A DNA stretch of 64,000 nucleotides from assembly GCF_001637205.1 (NCBI RefSeq), contig NZ_LVJH01000070.1, positions 1 through 64,000 on the forward strand, in the 5' to 3' direction. This document shows positions 55,618 through 64,000 of this stretch, piece after piece. How positions within the stretch are numbered: position 1 is the stretch's first letter; every line of letters starts with the position of its first letter. The position numbers and the translations under genes are program-made. This DNA is from Paenibacillus glacialis (lineage in GTDB: Bacteria > Bacillota > Bacilli > Paenibacillales > Paenibacillaceae). The notes under the pieces are model-generated. The model made no database searches. It worked only from the letters and a program-made list of their open reading frames with translations, and was not told the DNA's origin.

Positions 55618-58158
55618 TCACATTAACATTTGCGGATCAATATCTATGCTAATCTGAAAGTTCTTATCGTGTAGTGAATCTTCGATCTGTTCCGCCGATT
55701 CCAAGACAAGCCCGATTGCGTCAATGTTCCCACGCCATTTTATCATACATTGGAATCTGTATCTATTTTTAATCCTAGGAATAGGTGAAGCCACCGGACC
55801 AAGTACATCTAGCGCATCTGGCGTTAATCGGTCGAGATTACCGAACCATCCACGTTGTCTGGCCTTCCCTTGTATGGTAGAAGTCATATTCTCAGCCATC
55901 CTCAGGAGTAGCGGAAGTTGTTCATGGGACATCGTTACGAGAATTAATCGACAATACGGTGGATAATGAAGTACACGACGATGATTGAACTCTTCTCTTA
56001 CGAATGAAGTATAATCGTGACCACTCGCATGAATAATAGAATAATGCTCAGGCGTATACGATTGGATCAGTACTTCACCTGGTAAATGATGTCGTCCCGC
56101 ACGACCTGCTACCTGAGTTAACAGCTGAAATGTCTTCTCCGCAGCACGGAAATCTGGTAAATTCAATGCAGAATCTGCGGTGATGACACCCACGAGTGTC
56201 ACATCAGGGAAATCTAAACCTTTAGCCACCATCTGAGTCCCTAGAAGTACATCAGCTTGTCTATCGCCGAACTGCTTCAGTAACTTTTCATGGGAGCCCT
56301 TCTCTGTTGTTGTATCCACATCCATCCGAATGACGCGAATGCCAGGAAACAACTTCGCCAATTCTTCTTCCACGCGTTGTGTTCCTGTACCGAAATACCG
56401 AATATGCTCGCTACCACACTCTGGGCACACTTGAGGAACAGGTTCCGCATAACCACAGTAATGGCAACGTAAATTATTCGATTTCTGATGAAACGTTAGT
56501 GAAATATCACATTCTGAACAACCAGCCACATAACCACAGCCACGGCACATAACAAAAGTGGAGTACCCGCGCCGGTTCAGCAGAAGTACCATTTGTTCTT
56601 TCTTCTCTAATCGTGAAACAATCGCCGCATGTAAAGATCGACTAAACATGGAACGGTTGCCTTCACGCAACTCCTCACGCATATCAACAATTTCTACGTC
56701 AGGCAATTTATTTCCTAAGGCACGTGTTGGCATTTCAAGTAACCATGGTGAGAAATCAGGGTTAGCTTGGGATTTAGCGGCATGATATGTCTCCAAGGAA
56801 GGTGTTGCAGAACCTAGAATGACCACAGCTCCAGAGCTTTGCGCACGACGTACAGCGACATTTCTGGCATGATATTTAGGACTCTCCTCCTGCTTGTAAG
56901 ATGTTTCATGTTCTTCATCCATAATGATTAAGCCAAGGTTTGAAAAAGGAGCAAATACCGCAGACCGCGCTCCTACCACGACTGAAGCCTTACCTTCACG
57001 AATTTTGCGCCATTCATCATAACGTTCTCCACCCGATAATCGGCTGTGCATAACCGCAACCAAATCACCAAAACGTCCCTTAAAACGATCCACCATTTGA
57101 GGCGTCAAAGAAATCTCTGGTACAAGAACAACGGCCTGTCGATCTTGTTCCAGGCACCGTTGTATACTTTGCAAATACACCTCAGTCTTACCGCTCCCTG
57201 TCACACCATGTAGCAGAAACACACCATGCTTGTAAGCATTCAATGGATTCATAATCTGGTCATAAGCGCGTCGTTGTTCTTCGTTCAGAGTCAGTGGTGT
57301 TGTCGGTTTGAAATGCCGACCCTTATAAGGGTCTCGCAACACTTCGTAATCATCGAGCGTCACATACCCTTTTTCAACCAGACTTTTCACCGTGCCTGAT
57401 GATACCTGAAGAGCAGACATGATTGTTTTCATAGCAACAGGAAGAAAATCTATCGAGTCCACAATAAATTGAAGTACTTCCTTCTGACGCGCTGCCTTTG
57501 CGGGAAATTGATCAATAATTTCTTGAGCAGCCTCACTACTGATCGCTAAATTAACGCCCTTGATCGTTTTCTTCTGCATCTTGTCCTTAATAGACTGATT
57601 TTCCTGCAACAAACCTCTTTTTAACAAGGATTTCAAAGCCACTGCACATTCTGGAAAAGCTTTACTCAGTTGCTGCGTCGTCACTTCACTCTTTTGAGCG
57701 ATGAAAGAAATAATGTCCTGTTCTTCCTTATTCACAGATGATACTTCCGCGAAGAGTGTTTCACGATATTCAATATCCTCATGCTGATCAACATCTGAAT
57801 GATTTATAGAAATATAACGTTCTGCTTTCCCCTTCAAGGCAGTGGGAATCATCACCTGCAGTGCTGTAATAAAACGGCAAGCATACTCGCGACTCATCCA
57901 CTGGGCTAACTCTACAAGTTCTGGGGAGAGCGGTGGAATAATATCTAGCACTTCTTGAATCGGCTTCATCTTGAAGGTTTCCGTCTGTGACTGTGGATCT
58001 AGCGATATTACGAATCCTTGAACCGTTCGATGCCCAAAGGGTACGCCGACCCGGCTTCCTACCTCTACCCAATCGCGCATGGATTCTGGAATCAGATAGT
58101 CAAAAGGACGATCCGTTCCCCGAGCAGGAACATCGACTATGACTTTAGCTATTTGCAT
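55618..58158 (-). CDS. priA: Primosomal protein N' (PriA helicase)
   Basis: About 846 residues. N-terminal DNA-binding domain, helicase core with Walker A HGVTGSGKTEVY, DEEH box IIMDEEHETSYKQ, and GSATPSLETY, interrupted by the zinc-binding insert (CRGCGYVAGCSEC ... CHYCGYAEPVPQVCPEC). Restarts stalled forks. Its ATG 58158 overlaps the coaBC stop (TGATG). Confidence 0.95.
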   Translation of the reverse strand: MQIAKVIVDVPARGTDRPFDYLIPESMRDWVEVGSRVGVPFGHRTVQGFVISLDPQSQTETFKMKPIQEVLDIIPPLSPELVELAQWMSREYACRFITALQVMIPTALKGKAERYISINHSDVDQHEDIEYRETLFAEVSSVNKEEQDIISFIAQKSEVTTQQLSKAFPECAVALKSLLKRGLLQENQSIKDKMQKKTIKGVNLAISSEAAQEIIDQFPAKAARQKEVLQFIVDSIDFLPVAMKTIMSALQVSSGTVKSLVEKGYVTLDDYEVLRDPYKGRHFKPTTPLTLNEEQRRAYDQIMNPLNAYKHGVFLLHGVTGSGKTEVYLQSIQRCLEQDRQAVVLVPEISLTPQMVDRFKGRFGDLVAVMHSRLSGGERYDEWRKIREGKASVVVGARSAVFAPFSNLGLIIMDEEHETSYKQEESPKYHARNVAVRRAQSSGAVVILGSATPSLETYHAAKSQANPDFSPWLLEMPTRALGNKLPDVEIVDMREELREGNRSMFSRSLHAAIVSRLEKKEQMVLLLNRRGYSTFVMCRGCGYVAGCSECDISLTFHQKSNNLRCHYCGYAEPVPQVCPECGSEHIRYFGTGTQRVEEELAKLFPGIRVIRMDVDTTTEKGSHEKLLKQFGDRQADVLLGTQMVAKGLDFPDVTLVGVITADSALNLPDFRAAEKTFQLLTQVAGRAGRHHLPGEVLIQSYTPEHYSIIHASGHDYTSFVREEFNHRRVLHYPPYCRLILVTMSHEQLPLLLRMAENMTSTIQGKARQRGWFGNLDRLTPDALDVLGPVASPIPRIKNRYRFQCMIKWRGNIDAIGLVLESAEQIEDSLHDKNFQISIDIDPQMLM

Positions 58159-59378
58159 CAAGAGTGAACACCACATACTCGTTCTGCCATAATCGTAAGC
58201 AAGCGATGAGCAACTTCCTCTTTAGAGAGCATAGGCAATTGTTCTACTAGACCATTCCTATCGTGAATTTGCACAATATTTGTATCTGAGCGGAAGCCAG
58301 CGCCTTCCGTTGTCACATCATTGGCAACCATCAAATCACAGTTTTTGCGAATCAACTTCTCGCGTGTGTAAGTCTCCACATCATTGGTTTCAGCTGCAAA
58401 ACCTACCAGGAACTGAGACTTCTTCATTCGACCCAGTTGCTCCAAAATATCGACCGTTTTCACCATCTCAAGTGTCATCGTCTCACCGGACTTCTTCATC
58501 TTCTGATCTGCAGCATTTCGAGGACGATAATCCGCCACGGCAGCAGCTTTAATGACAACATCCGTGTCTTCCCATAAAGCAAGGATTGCATCATACATAT
58601 CTTGAGCAGACTGAACCGGAATCACATGGATATCTTTTGGAGGCGCTACATCAATATGCCCTGCCACAAGATATACTTCTGCTCCCATATCACGAGCTAC
58701 TTTAGCGATAGCGATCCCCATTTTACCTGACGAATCATTCGTAATGTAACGAACAGGATCAATTCTCTCGATTGTCCCACCCGCAGTAACGATGATCTTT
58801 TTGCCTTCTAATAGCCTAGGCTTGACTTGTCCCACTTCAGCAAAATACTGTTCAATCACTTGTACAATACTTTCTGGTTCTTCCATACGACCTTTACCAA
58901 CATACCCACAGGCCAATAAGCCTTCCCCTGGCTCTATGAACGAAACACCACGTGACTCAAGTATCCTCATATTCTCTATAACAGCAGGATGCTGATACAT
59001 ATGTACATTCATAGCAGGTGCCACCATAATAGGTGCTGTCGTCGCTAACAACGTCGTTGATAACATATCATCGGCTAGTCCATGCGCCATTTTGGCAATC
59101 ATATTGGCGGTCGCGGGAGCAACAATCACCAGATCCGCTAGATCAGCCAAGTTAATATGGGAAACGACCGAAGGTTCACGTTCGTCAAAAGTATCACTGT
59201 ACACCGGATTTTTCGATAGCGACTGCAATGTAAGTTCCGTTATGAATTGTTGTGCTGAAGATGTCATGATGACGTGTACATCTGCACCCTTTTGCACAAG
59301 TTTACTGCACAGCGTTGCTGCTTTGTAGGCTGCAATCCCACCGGTAACACCAAGCACTATTTTTTTACCGTTCAACAT
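58158..59378 (-). CDS. coaBC: Bifunctional phosphopantothenoylcysteine decarboxylase/synthase
   Basis: About 406 residues: CoaC flavoprotein half (KKIVLGVTGGIAAYKA, APAMNVHMY, ACGYVGKGRMEEP) followed by CoaB (TAGGTIERIDPVRYITNDSSG, KAAAVADYRP). Two steps of coenzyme A synthesis. Start MLNGKKI (59378) follows AGGTGGGGG. The upstream 330 bases contain hairpins and no gene. Confidence 0.95.
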   Translation of the reverse strand: MLNGKKIVLGVTGGIAAYKAATLCSKLVQKGADVHVIMTSSAQQFITELTLQSLSKNPVYSDTFDEREPSVVSHINLADLADLVIVAPATANMIAKMAHGLADDMLSTTLLATTAPIMVAPAMNVHMYQHPAVIENMRILESRGVSFIEPGEGLLACGYVGKGRMEEPESIVQVIEQYFAEVGQVKPRLLEGKKIIVTAGGTIERIDPVRYITNDSSGKMGIAIAKVARDMGAEVYLVAGHIDVAPPKDIHVIPVQSAQDMYDAILALWEDTDVVIKAAAVADYRPRNAADQKMKKSGETMTLEMVKTVDILEQLGRMKKSQFLVGFAAETNDVETYTREKLIRKNCDLMVANDVTTEGAGFRSDTNIVQIHDRNGLVEQLPMLSKEEVAHRLLTIMAERVCGVHS

Positions 59379-59410
59379 GTATACCCCCACCTTTCATCTG
59401 GAATACATAA

Positions 59411-59512
59411 GAAGAAACGGCTGTGCCGCCCTTTTTTTTAAGGACGGCATCCGTTTCTTCAAGCAGAACCGACTATGCCGTCCTCTTTCAAGGAGGTTAT
59501 CCGTCTCTGCGG
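59411..59512. repeat. Two adjacent palindromes upstream of coaBC
   Basis: Palindrome A has exact arms GAAGAAACGG (59411-59420) and CCGTTTCTTC (59451-59460) with further inner pairing GCCG/CGGC. Palindrome B (59464-59512) has arms GCAGA/TCTGC and an inner piece ATGCCGTCCTC that resembles the minus strand of A (ATGCCGTCCTT). Neither has a clean T-run in the coaBC direction. They look like related extragenic repeats or 5' leader structure. Confidence 0.5.
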
Positions 59513-59536
59513 AAATATAAGAAATAGAGTATCAAT

Positions 59537-59622
59537 ATAGATTGAACTAAAGACGATACCCATATTCATGAATTTCTTTAGAAGTAATTGAATATGGGAG
59601 CATAAACTTTAGTTCAATCTAT
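59537..59622. repeat. 86-bp double inverted repeat
   Basis: Outer arms ATAGATTGAACTAAAG (59537-59552) and CTTTAGTTCAATCTAT (59607-59622) are perfect over 16 bases. Inner arms CCCATATTCA (59559-59568) / TGAATATGGG (59589-59598) are perfect over 10. A MITE-like or extragenic palindrome. Confidence 0.75.
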
Positions 59623-59652
59623 CAAGTGAAACTTATACTTTCTTATATTTTG

Positions 59653-59681
59653 AAAAAAAACAACAACCTTACGGTTGTTGG
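59653..59681 (-). terminator. rpoZ operon terminator
   Basis: Minus strand CAACAACCG-TAA-GGTTGTTG followed by eight T, 47 bases after the rpoZ stop. Confidence 0.9.
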
Positions 59682-59727
59682 GTAACAAGAAGACTTACGG
59701 ATATTACATAAACGTAATCAAACAAAA

Positions 59728-59943
59728 TTACTTGTTATTCTCTTCCGCAGTTCCTGGTTCAATAACAATTTGATCAGCATAGATTTCTTCAAGAGCAATG
59801 CCAACATTTTTATGAGATTTAGTTTCTTTAAGCGTTGTTTTGCCGCCTTCACGCAATTGTCTTGCACGACGGGAAGAAGCTACAACCAACGAATACTTAC
59901 TGTCAACTTTGTTCATCATTTCATCAATGGAAGGATATAACAT
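59728..59943 (-). CDS. rpoZ: RNA polymerase omega subunit
   Basis: 71 residues with [19 protein letters not shown] and ASSRRARQL, the conserved omega core. Follows gmk as in other Bacillales. Confidence 0.95.
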   Translation of the reverse strand: MLYPSIDEMMNKVDSKYSLVVASSRRARQLREGGKTTLKETKSHKNVGIALEEIYADQIVIEPGTAEENNK

Positions 59944-60004
59944 GATAGGACACCTCTTTTTTTATTATGAAGTTCAATAGTAGTAGTCTTAATGTTGACT
60001 ACTT

Positions 60005-60577
60005 CTAACCTCTAACCTTACAATGTTCGGCAATAACAATAGATTCTATTCGTTTACACGCTGCATCAATCTGATCGTTCACCACAGCATAATCATAATG
60101 CCCTACTAAACTGATCTCATCAACCGCAACCGAAAGCCTATGATCAATCGTAGCCTGACTTTCCGTACCCCGACCGCAAATGCGATCCTTCAGCTCATCC
60201 AATGATGGTGGAAGCAAGAAAATAAATATGCCTTCTGGGAACTTCTCTTTCACCTTAAGTGCACCCTGTACTTCAATTTCCAGAATGATATCTTTCCCAC
60301 TCTGGAGAGTCTCCTCAACGAAATCACGAGGTGTACCATAGTAGTTACCAACATATTCAGCATATTCAAGAAGTTGATCATTCGCCATCATATGATTGAA
60401 CTCATCATGGGACTTAAAGAAATAGTTCACACCGTTCTCTTCACCTAAGCGAGGAACACGTGTAGTTGCAGACACAGAATATACCAAATTATCCATCTTA
60501 CCTCGAAGCGCACTACATACAGTTCCTTTACCAACCCCAGAAGGACCGGATAATACAATTAATAATCCTTTAGACAT
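60005..60577 (-). CDS. gmk: Guanylate kinase
   Basis: 190 residues beginning [19 protein letters not shown] (P-loop), with [19 protein letters not shown] and [18 protein letters not shown] 60577 has GGAGAG at proper spacing; longer frames reach into remA. Last gene before rpoZ. Confidence 0.95.
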   Translation of the reverse strand: MSKGLLIVLSGPSGVGKGTVCSALRGKMDNLVYSVSATTRVPRLGEENGVNYFFKSHDEFNHMMANDQLLEYAEYVGNYYGTPRDFVEETLQSGKDIILEIEVQGALKVKEKFPEGIFIFLLPPSLDELKDRICGRGTESQATIDHRLSVAVDEISLVGHYDYAVVNDQIDAACKRIESIVIAEHCKVRG

Positions 60578-60590
60578 ATTACTCTCCATC

Positions 60591-60851
60591 TTATTCGTCA
60601 TTATCATCATCTTTGCTGGATAGACGATGAGCAACCGTCTCCGGTTGTACCGCTGATAATATGACATGATCACTGTCAGTAATAATGACAGCTCTCGTCC
60701 GGCGTCCGTAGGTTGCATCGATCAGCATATGCCGGTCTCTCGCTTCCTGGATAATCCGTTTAATGGGCGCAGATTCCGGGCTAACGATTGAAATAATGCG
60801 GTTAGCTGATACGATGTTCCCGAAGCCGATATTAATGAGTTTGATTGCCAT
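60591..60851 (-). CDS. remA: Extracellular matrix regulator RemA (DUF370)
   Basis: 86 residues: [20 protein letters not shown] through [16 protein letters not shown]. RemA is a DNA-binding protein that activates biofilm matrix genes in B. subtilis. Ends 13 bases before gmk. The C-terminal acidic DDDNDE tail is present. Confidence 0.93.
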   Translation of the reverse strand: MAIKLINIGFGNIVSANRIISIVSPESAPIKRIIQEARDRHMLIDATYGRRTRAVIITDSDHVILSAVQPETVAHRLSSKDDDNDE

Positions 60852-60907
60852 ATCTCAGTTCTTCCCCCTATACATTTGACACAATGCTGTCCGTAAAGGC
60901 ATGATGC

Positions 60908-61804
60908 TTATTCAATATTTGCTGCTTGTTCTCGAATCTTCTCTAATTCTGCTTTCATCTCGACAACACGGTTGACCAAAGGCAAATGATTAGCTTTCGA
61001 ACCGATCGTGTTGACTTCTCTATTCATTTCCTGAATTAGAAAATCCAATTTACGCCCGATCGCCTCATCCGAATGAAGTAATTCCTTACACTGCTCGAAA
61101 TGACTTTGCATTCGAATTAACTCTTCGTCAATATTGGACCGATCCGCATAAAGAGCAATCTCCATTGACAACTTATATTCATCCAAGCTGAATGAAGGGT
61201 CCTGTAGTTCCGTAAGCCTTTGTCTCAACCTAATACGATGTTCCTCGACCACATGAGGTGCAAGAGCTAGCATCTCACCATGCAGAACCTGCAAACGATG
61301 TAATCGTTGTTCAACATCCTGAGCTAAATGAAGCCCTTCTTTGAAACGCATGATCTTTAGACTTTCAAGTGCACTCCGAAGTCCCTCCTGAAGAACTTCG
61401 CCCCATAACTCCATATCCTCTTCATCAACTGTAGGTATATGATCAGGAGAGAGCAGAACATCAGGAAGAGCGAGTATATCCTTCACTGTCAGCTTACCTT
61501 CCAGACCGTATTGATCATGAAGGATATCAACAGCTTGCAAATACGCCTTAACGGCGGAATGATTTAACGTGGCAAACGCCACATTGTCTAATTCCGCCTC
61601 TTTATTCATATAAATATCAATCCGTCCGCGCTTCACGTAACTCTGCACTGTTCTTCTCAGAACATCCTCGAAGCACGTCCATTCCCGAGGCATCCTGAGC
61701 ACCACTTCACAGAAACGATGATTAACGGATTTGATCTCTATTTCAACCTTATACCCCCCATGTTGCAGGGCAGATTGACCGTATCCGGTCATACTGAATG
61801 ACAT
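60908..61804 (-). CDS. YicC family endoribonuclease-like protein
   Basis: 298 residues: MSFSMTGYGQSALQHG, ALYADRSNIDEELIRMQSH, and KLDFLIQEMNREVNTIGSK. YicC-family proteins are ribonucleases acting on RNA in E. coli. Start ATG 61804 by homology. First gene of the yicC-remA-gmk-rpoZ unit. Confidence 0.92.
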   Translation of the reverse strand: MSFSMTGYGQSALQHGGYKVEIEIKSVNHRFCEVVLRMPREWTCFEDVLRRTVQSYVKRGRIDIYMNKEAELDNVAFATLNHSAVKAYLQAVDILHDQYGLEGKLTVKDILALPDVLLSPDHIPTVDEEDMELWGEVLQEGLRSALESLKIMRFKEGLHLAQDVEQRLHRLQVLHGEMLALAPHVVEEHRIRLRQRLTELQDPSFSLDEYKLSMEIALYADRSNIDEELIRMQSHFEQCKELLHSDEAIGRKLDFLIQEMNREVNTIGSKANHLPLVNRVVEMKAELEKIREQAANIE

Positions 61805-61839
61805 CGGCACCACATCCATTAATCTATTGTAATTGATAA

Positions 61840-63714
61840 TTATGAACGAAACAAGGGGGTTACTTCGCGACCGGACCTCTTCCAGACATACTCCGTCAAT
61901 TCAACGCTCATCCCATAAAACATAAATGGCGTCATAATATAGATCCCATTAAAGTGTTTCATAGCTTCATCAATCAATTCTTTCGCAATGGTAACGCCCA
62001 TCGCTCTTCCCTCTTCCCCTTCAAGACCAACCATACGTGCACGAACTTCTTCAGACAATTGGATACCCGGAACTTCATTGTGTAGATATTCAGCATTCCG
62101 ACCACTTGCAAGCGGCATAATGCCTAAAAAGATCGGCATGTCCAAATGTGCTGTGGCTTCCTTAATCGAGCTGATCAGTTTCGGATCATATACAGGCTGC
62201 GTCATAATATAGTCTGCACCCGCAGCAATCTTCTTTTCTAGACGCTGTACAGCTTTATCAAGATGCTTCACATTTGGATTAAATGCGGCTCCTACTACAA
62301 AGTTCGCTTTCTGCTTCAATGGCTTTCCGGAGAACGCTATCCCATCATTGAGCTGTTTGATCATTCGGATAATCTCGAAAGAAGTTAGGTCATATACCGA
62401 ACTTGATCCCGGCAAATCCCCGAACTTGGCAGGATCACCCGTCACTGCGAGGACATGATCGATCCCAAGTGCATCAAATCCCATTAAGTGAGACTGTGTA
62501 CCAATCAAATTACGATCCCTACAAGCGATATGAATCAAAGGACGCATGCCCGTCTGATCTTGTATTAGATACCCTAAGGCCATGTTGCTCATTCGGGTTA
62601 CTGCAAGCGAGTTATCGGCTAGTGTTAATGCATCACAACCTGCTTTCTTCAGCGCCTCAGCCCCGAGCATAAATTTATTGATGTCTAAGTCACGAGGAGG
62701 GTCCAGTTCAACAATGACCGTATGCCGTTGTTTAACAAGATCAACAATCGTAGGCTCACGATCATCTTCAACATTGTCATTCGTATGCTCATATACTACA
62801 CGTGGCGCCGGAGACGCCAACACGCGATTTTTATCAATAGGATTAGGAACATAGCCCGTTAATGCCTTGGAAATCTCTTTAATATGTTCAGGCGTTGTTC
62901 CACAGCATCCCCCAACAATTCGGACACCTAAATCGGCAAATCGTAAGGCCATTGTTCCAAAATACTCTGGCGTTGCCGTGTATCGAACCTCTCCATCCAC
63001 ATAGTCTGCAACCCCAGCATTCGGGAATACAGATACAGGTACACCTAATTGATCCCCAAGACTTTCAACAGCTCGCATCATCCCATTGGGACCCGTACGG
63101 CAATTAAAGCCAATCACATCAGCGCCTTCTTGCTGTAAAATATGTAAAGCTTCAGTCATCGTATACCCATCCAACGTCCGCGCCACGTCTTCTACAGCAA
63201 ATTGACATATGACAGGTAAATCACTGAGCTTACGTACTCGGGAAAGTGCAATGCTTAACTCTTCAACATCATAGAATGACTCTAGCAAGATGCCATCTAC
63301 GCCTTCTGCTAGAAGAGCAGCAATTTGTTGTTCAAAATATATTTTAAGCCTCTTAGTAGATACATTTGTGCGCTTTCCTCCACGTATAGAACCCACAGCA
63401 CCTAGTACATAACCGTCAGGACCCGCTGCATCCCGAGCAATTCTCACGCCAGCGCGATTAATTTCTTCCACCTTAGTTTCCAGTCCATATTTAGACAATT
63501 TATCAAAGTTAGCAGAGAAGGTATTTGATTCTAATACCTGAGCTCCAACCTCCACATATCGACGGTGAACATCCATTATTACTTCTGGTGCAGTTAGGTT
63601 TAATTCTTCATAAGAAATTCCCACGGGGAAACCCATTTGATATAAAAAGGTACCCATCGCCCCGTCCCCGATTAGCACATTATTCTCCCATGCTTGCCGC
63701 AAATCCGGTTTCAT
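61840..63714 (-). CDS. yitJ: Bifunctional homocysteine S-methyltransferase / methylenetetrahydrofolate reductase
   Basis: About 624 residues. N-terminal half: homocysteine methyltransferase with IGDGAMGTFLYQMG and the zinc Cys motif IVGGCCGTTPEH plus an earlier GFNCRTGPNG. C-terminal half: MetF-like reductase (VTGDPAKFGDLPG, GAAFNPN, IMTQPVYDP). Links folate one-carbon units to methionine. Start ATG 63714 follows GGTGGAGGACGG. No S-box riboswitch was recognised upstream. Confidence 0.93.
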   Translation of the reverse strand: MKPDLRQAWENNVLIGDGAMGTFLYQMGFPVGISYEELNLTAPEVIMDVHRRYVEVGAQVLESNTFSANFDKLSKYGLETKVEEINRAGVRIARDAAGPDGYVLGAVGSIRGGKRTNVSTKRLKIYFEQQIAALLAEGVDGILLESFYDVEELSIALSRVRKLSDLPVICQFAVEDVARTLDGYTMTEALHILQQEGADVIGFNCRTGPNGMMRAVESLGDQLGVPVSVFPNAGVADYVDGEVRYTATPEYFGTMALRFADLGVRIVGGCCGTTPEHIKEISKALTGYVPNPIDKNRVLASPAPRVVYEHTNDNVEDDREPTIVDLVKQRHTVIVELDPPRDLDINKFMLGAEALKKAGCDALTLADNSLAVTRMSNMALGYLIQDQTGMRPLIHIACRDRNLIGTQSHLMGFDALGIDHVLAVTGDPAKFGDLPGSSSVYDLTSFEIIRMIKQLNDGIAFSGKPLKQKANFVVGAAFNPNVKHLDKAVQRLEKKIAAGADYIMTQPVYDPKLISSIKEATAHLDMPIFLGIMPLASGRNAEYLHNEVPGIQLSEEVRARMVGLEGEEGRAMGVTIAKELIDEAMKHFNGIYIMTPFMFYGMSVELTEYVWKRSGREVTPLFRS

Positions 63715-63822
63715 GTTTCCGTCCTCCACCCTGATAATAGTTTCGTATAAATGTATCATATATCACTATTAAAGATAAGCGTTCTATATGAAAATAGTTC
63801 TAGGAATTAGGAGATTAGAATA

Positions 63823-63865
63823 GAAAAGCCTGTAGCCTTATATCTTTCGATACTAGCTACAAGCT
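63823..63865 (-). terminator. dapF terminator
   Basis: Minus strand AGCTTGTAGCT...GGCTACAGGCT stem with GATA/TATC inner pairing, followed by TTTT. Confidence 0.7.
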
Positions 63866-63898
63866 AAGTTAAGTCGTATTCGGACTGAGTCTAGACGC

Positions 63899-64000
63899 TT
63901 ACACTTCTATCTTTCCTGTATACACTACAGATGCGAGTCCTGTCATATACACATGGTTGTCATCTTCGTTCCATTCAATGAACAAGTCGCCACCCTTAAG
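63899..64000 (-). CDS. dapF: Diaminopimelate epimerase, C-terminal end (partial)
   Basis: The window cuts the gene. The visible 33 codons read [19 protein letters not shown] then VVYTGKIEV stop, matching the C-terminus of DapF (GGxLxIxWxxxxNHVYMTGPA). The rest lies beyond position 64000. Confidence 0.85.
   Translation of the reverse strand, partial: LKGGDLFIEWNEDDNHVYMTGLASVVYTGKIEV

Noticed and set aside
63715-63899. S-box (SAM) riboswitch upstream of yitJ
   Set aside because: The interval is short and contains the dapF terminator; no S-box core was recognised.
1-64000. CRISPR arrays, tRNA and rRNA genes
   Set aside because: No regularly spaced direct repeats of CRISPR type, and no tRNA cloverleaf or rRNA sequence was recognised on reading; a covariance search was not possible.

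Overview
The window reads as a chromosomal segment of an endospore-forming Firmicute, most likely Paenibacillaceae. The right third has conserved Bacillales gene order (recG, degV, fakA, rpmB, spoVM, rpe, rsgA, prkC, prpC, rlmN, rsmB, fmt, def, priA, coaBC, rpoZ, gmk, remA, yicC, yitJ, dapF) and carries sporulation genes (spoVM, spoVIF). The left 41 kb is accessory DNA: small genes, decayed mobile elements, a biosynthetic cluster and expanded hydrolase families.

Positions 1-5500 hold minus-strand small genes (a zinc-ribbon protein, a DUF5677-like protein, a single-HKD PLD nuclease, a broken abortive-infection gene) separated by structured 120-165 bp spacers that end in integron-like RYYYAAC / GTTRRRY boxes. 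A truncated UvrX-type polymerase with a YolD-like gene and an IS3-family remnant follow.

Positions 5514-24442 form one long minus-strand biosynthetic cluster, the centre of interest. It encodes a PEP mutase with the EDK-X5-NS signature, a homocitrate-synthase-like aldolase, LeuC/LeuD-like aconitase subunits, a TIM-barrel isomerase-like protein, two HPr-kinase-like P-loop proteins, two methyltransferases, a terpene-cyclase-like toroid protein, a beta-lactamase-fold hydrolase, an acyl-CoA-dehydrogenase-like flavoprotein, an aminoacyl:carrier-protein ligase-like protein, a stand-alone carrier protein, a nucleotidyltransferase-family protein and two ABC exporters. My reading is a phosphonate natural-product cluster: PEP to phosphonopyruvate, then condensation with acetyl-CoA and aconitase-type rearrangement as in FR-900098 and pantaphos routes, joined to a carrier-bound amino acid branch and export. 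I know of no described cluster with this combination. An inactivated IS4-type element splits the operon, and an AraC-family regulator is divergently encoded.

Positions 25700-28100 hold a frameshifted response regulator and a frameshifted IS1182-type transposase. Positions 28097-39815 hold a DUF1835 protein, a secreted serine hydrolase, a PAF-acetylhydrolase-like protein, four tandem alpha/beta hydrolase paralogues (the fourth broken) and a two-component system. Five upstream regions in this block share one promoter-proximal box with 11-bp-spaced TTCATA repeats, which suggests a local regulon. A methyltransferase pseudogene closes the accessory region.

Positions 40797-64000 are the conserved core: sporulation (SpoVIF, SpoVM), DNA restart and recombination (RecG, PriA), fatty-acid kinase, ribosome assembly and rRNA modification, Ser/Thr signalling (PrkC/PrpC), formyl-methionine handling (Fmt, Def), coenzyme A synthesis, RNA polymerase omega, GMP kinase, the biofilm regulator RemA, one-carbon metabolism and the 3' end of dapF. 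All are on the minus strand except rpmB.
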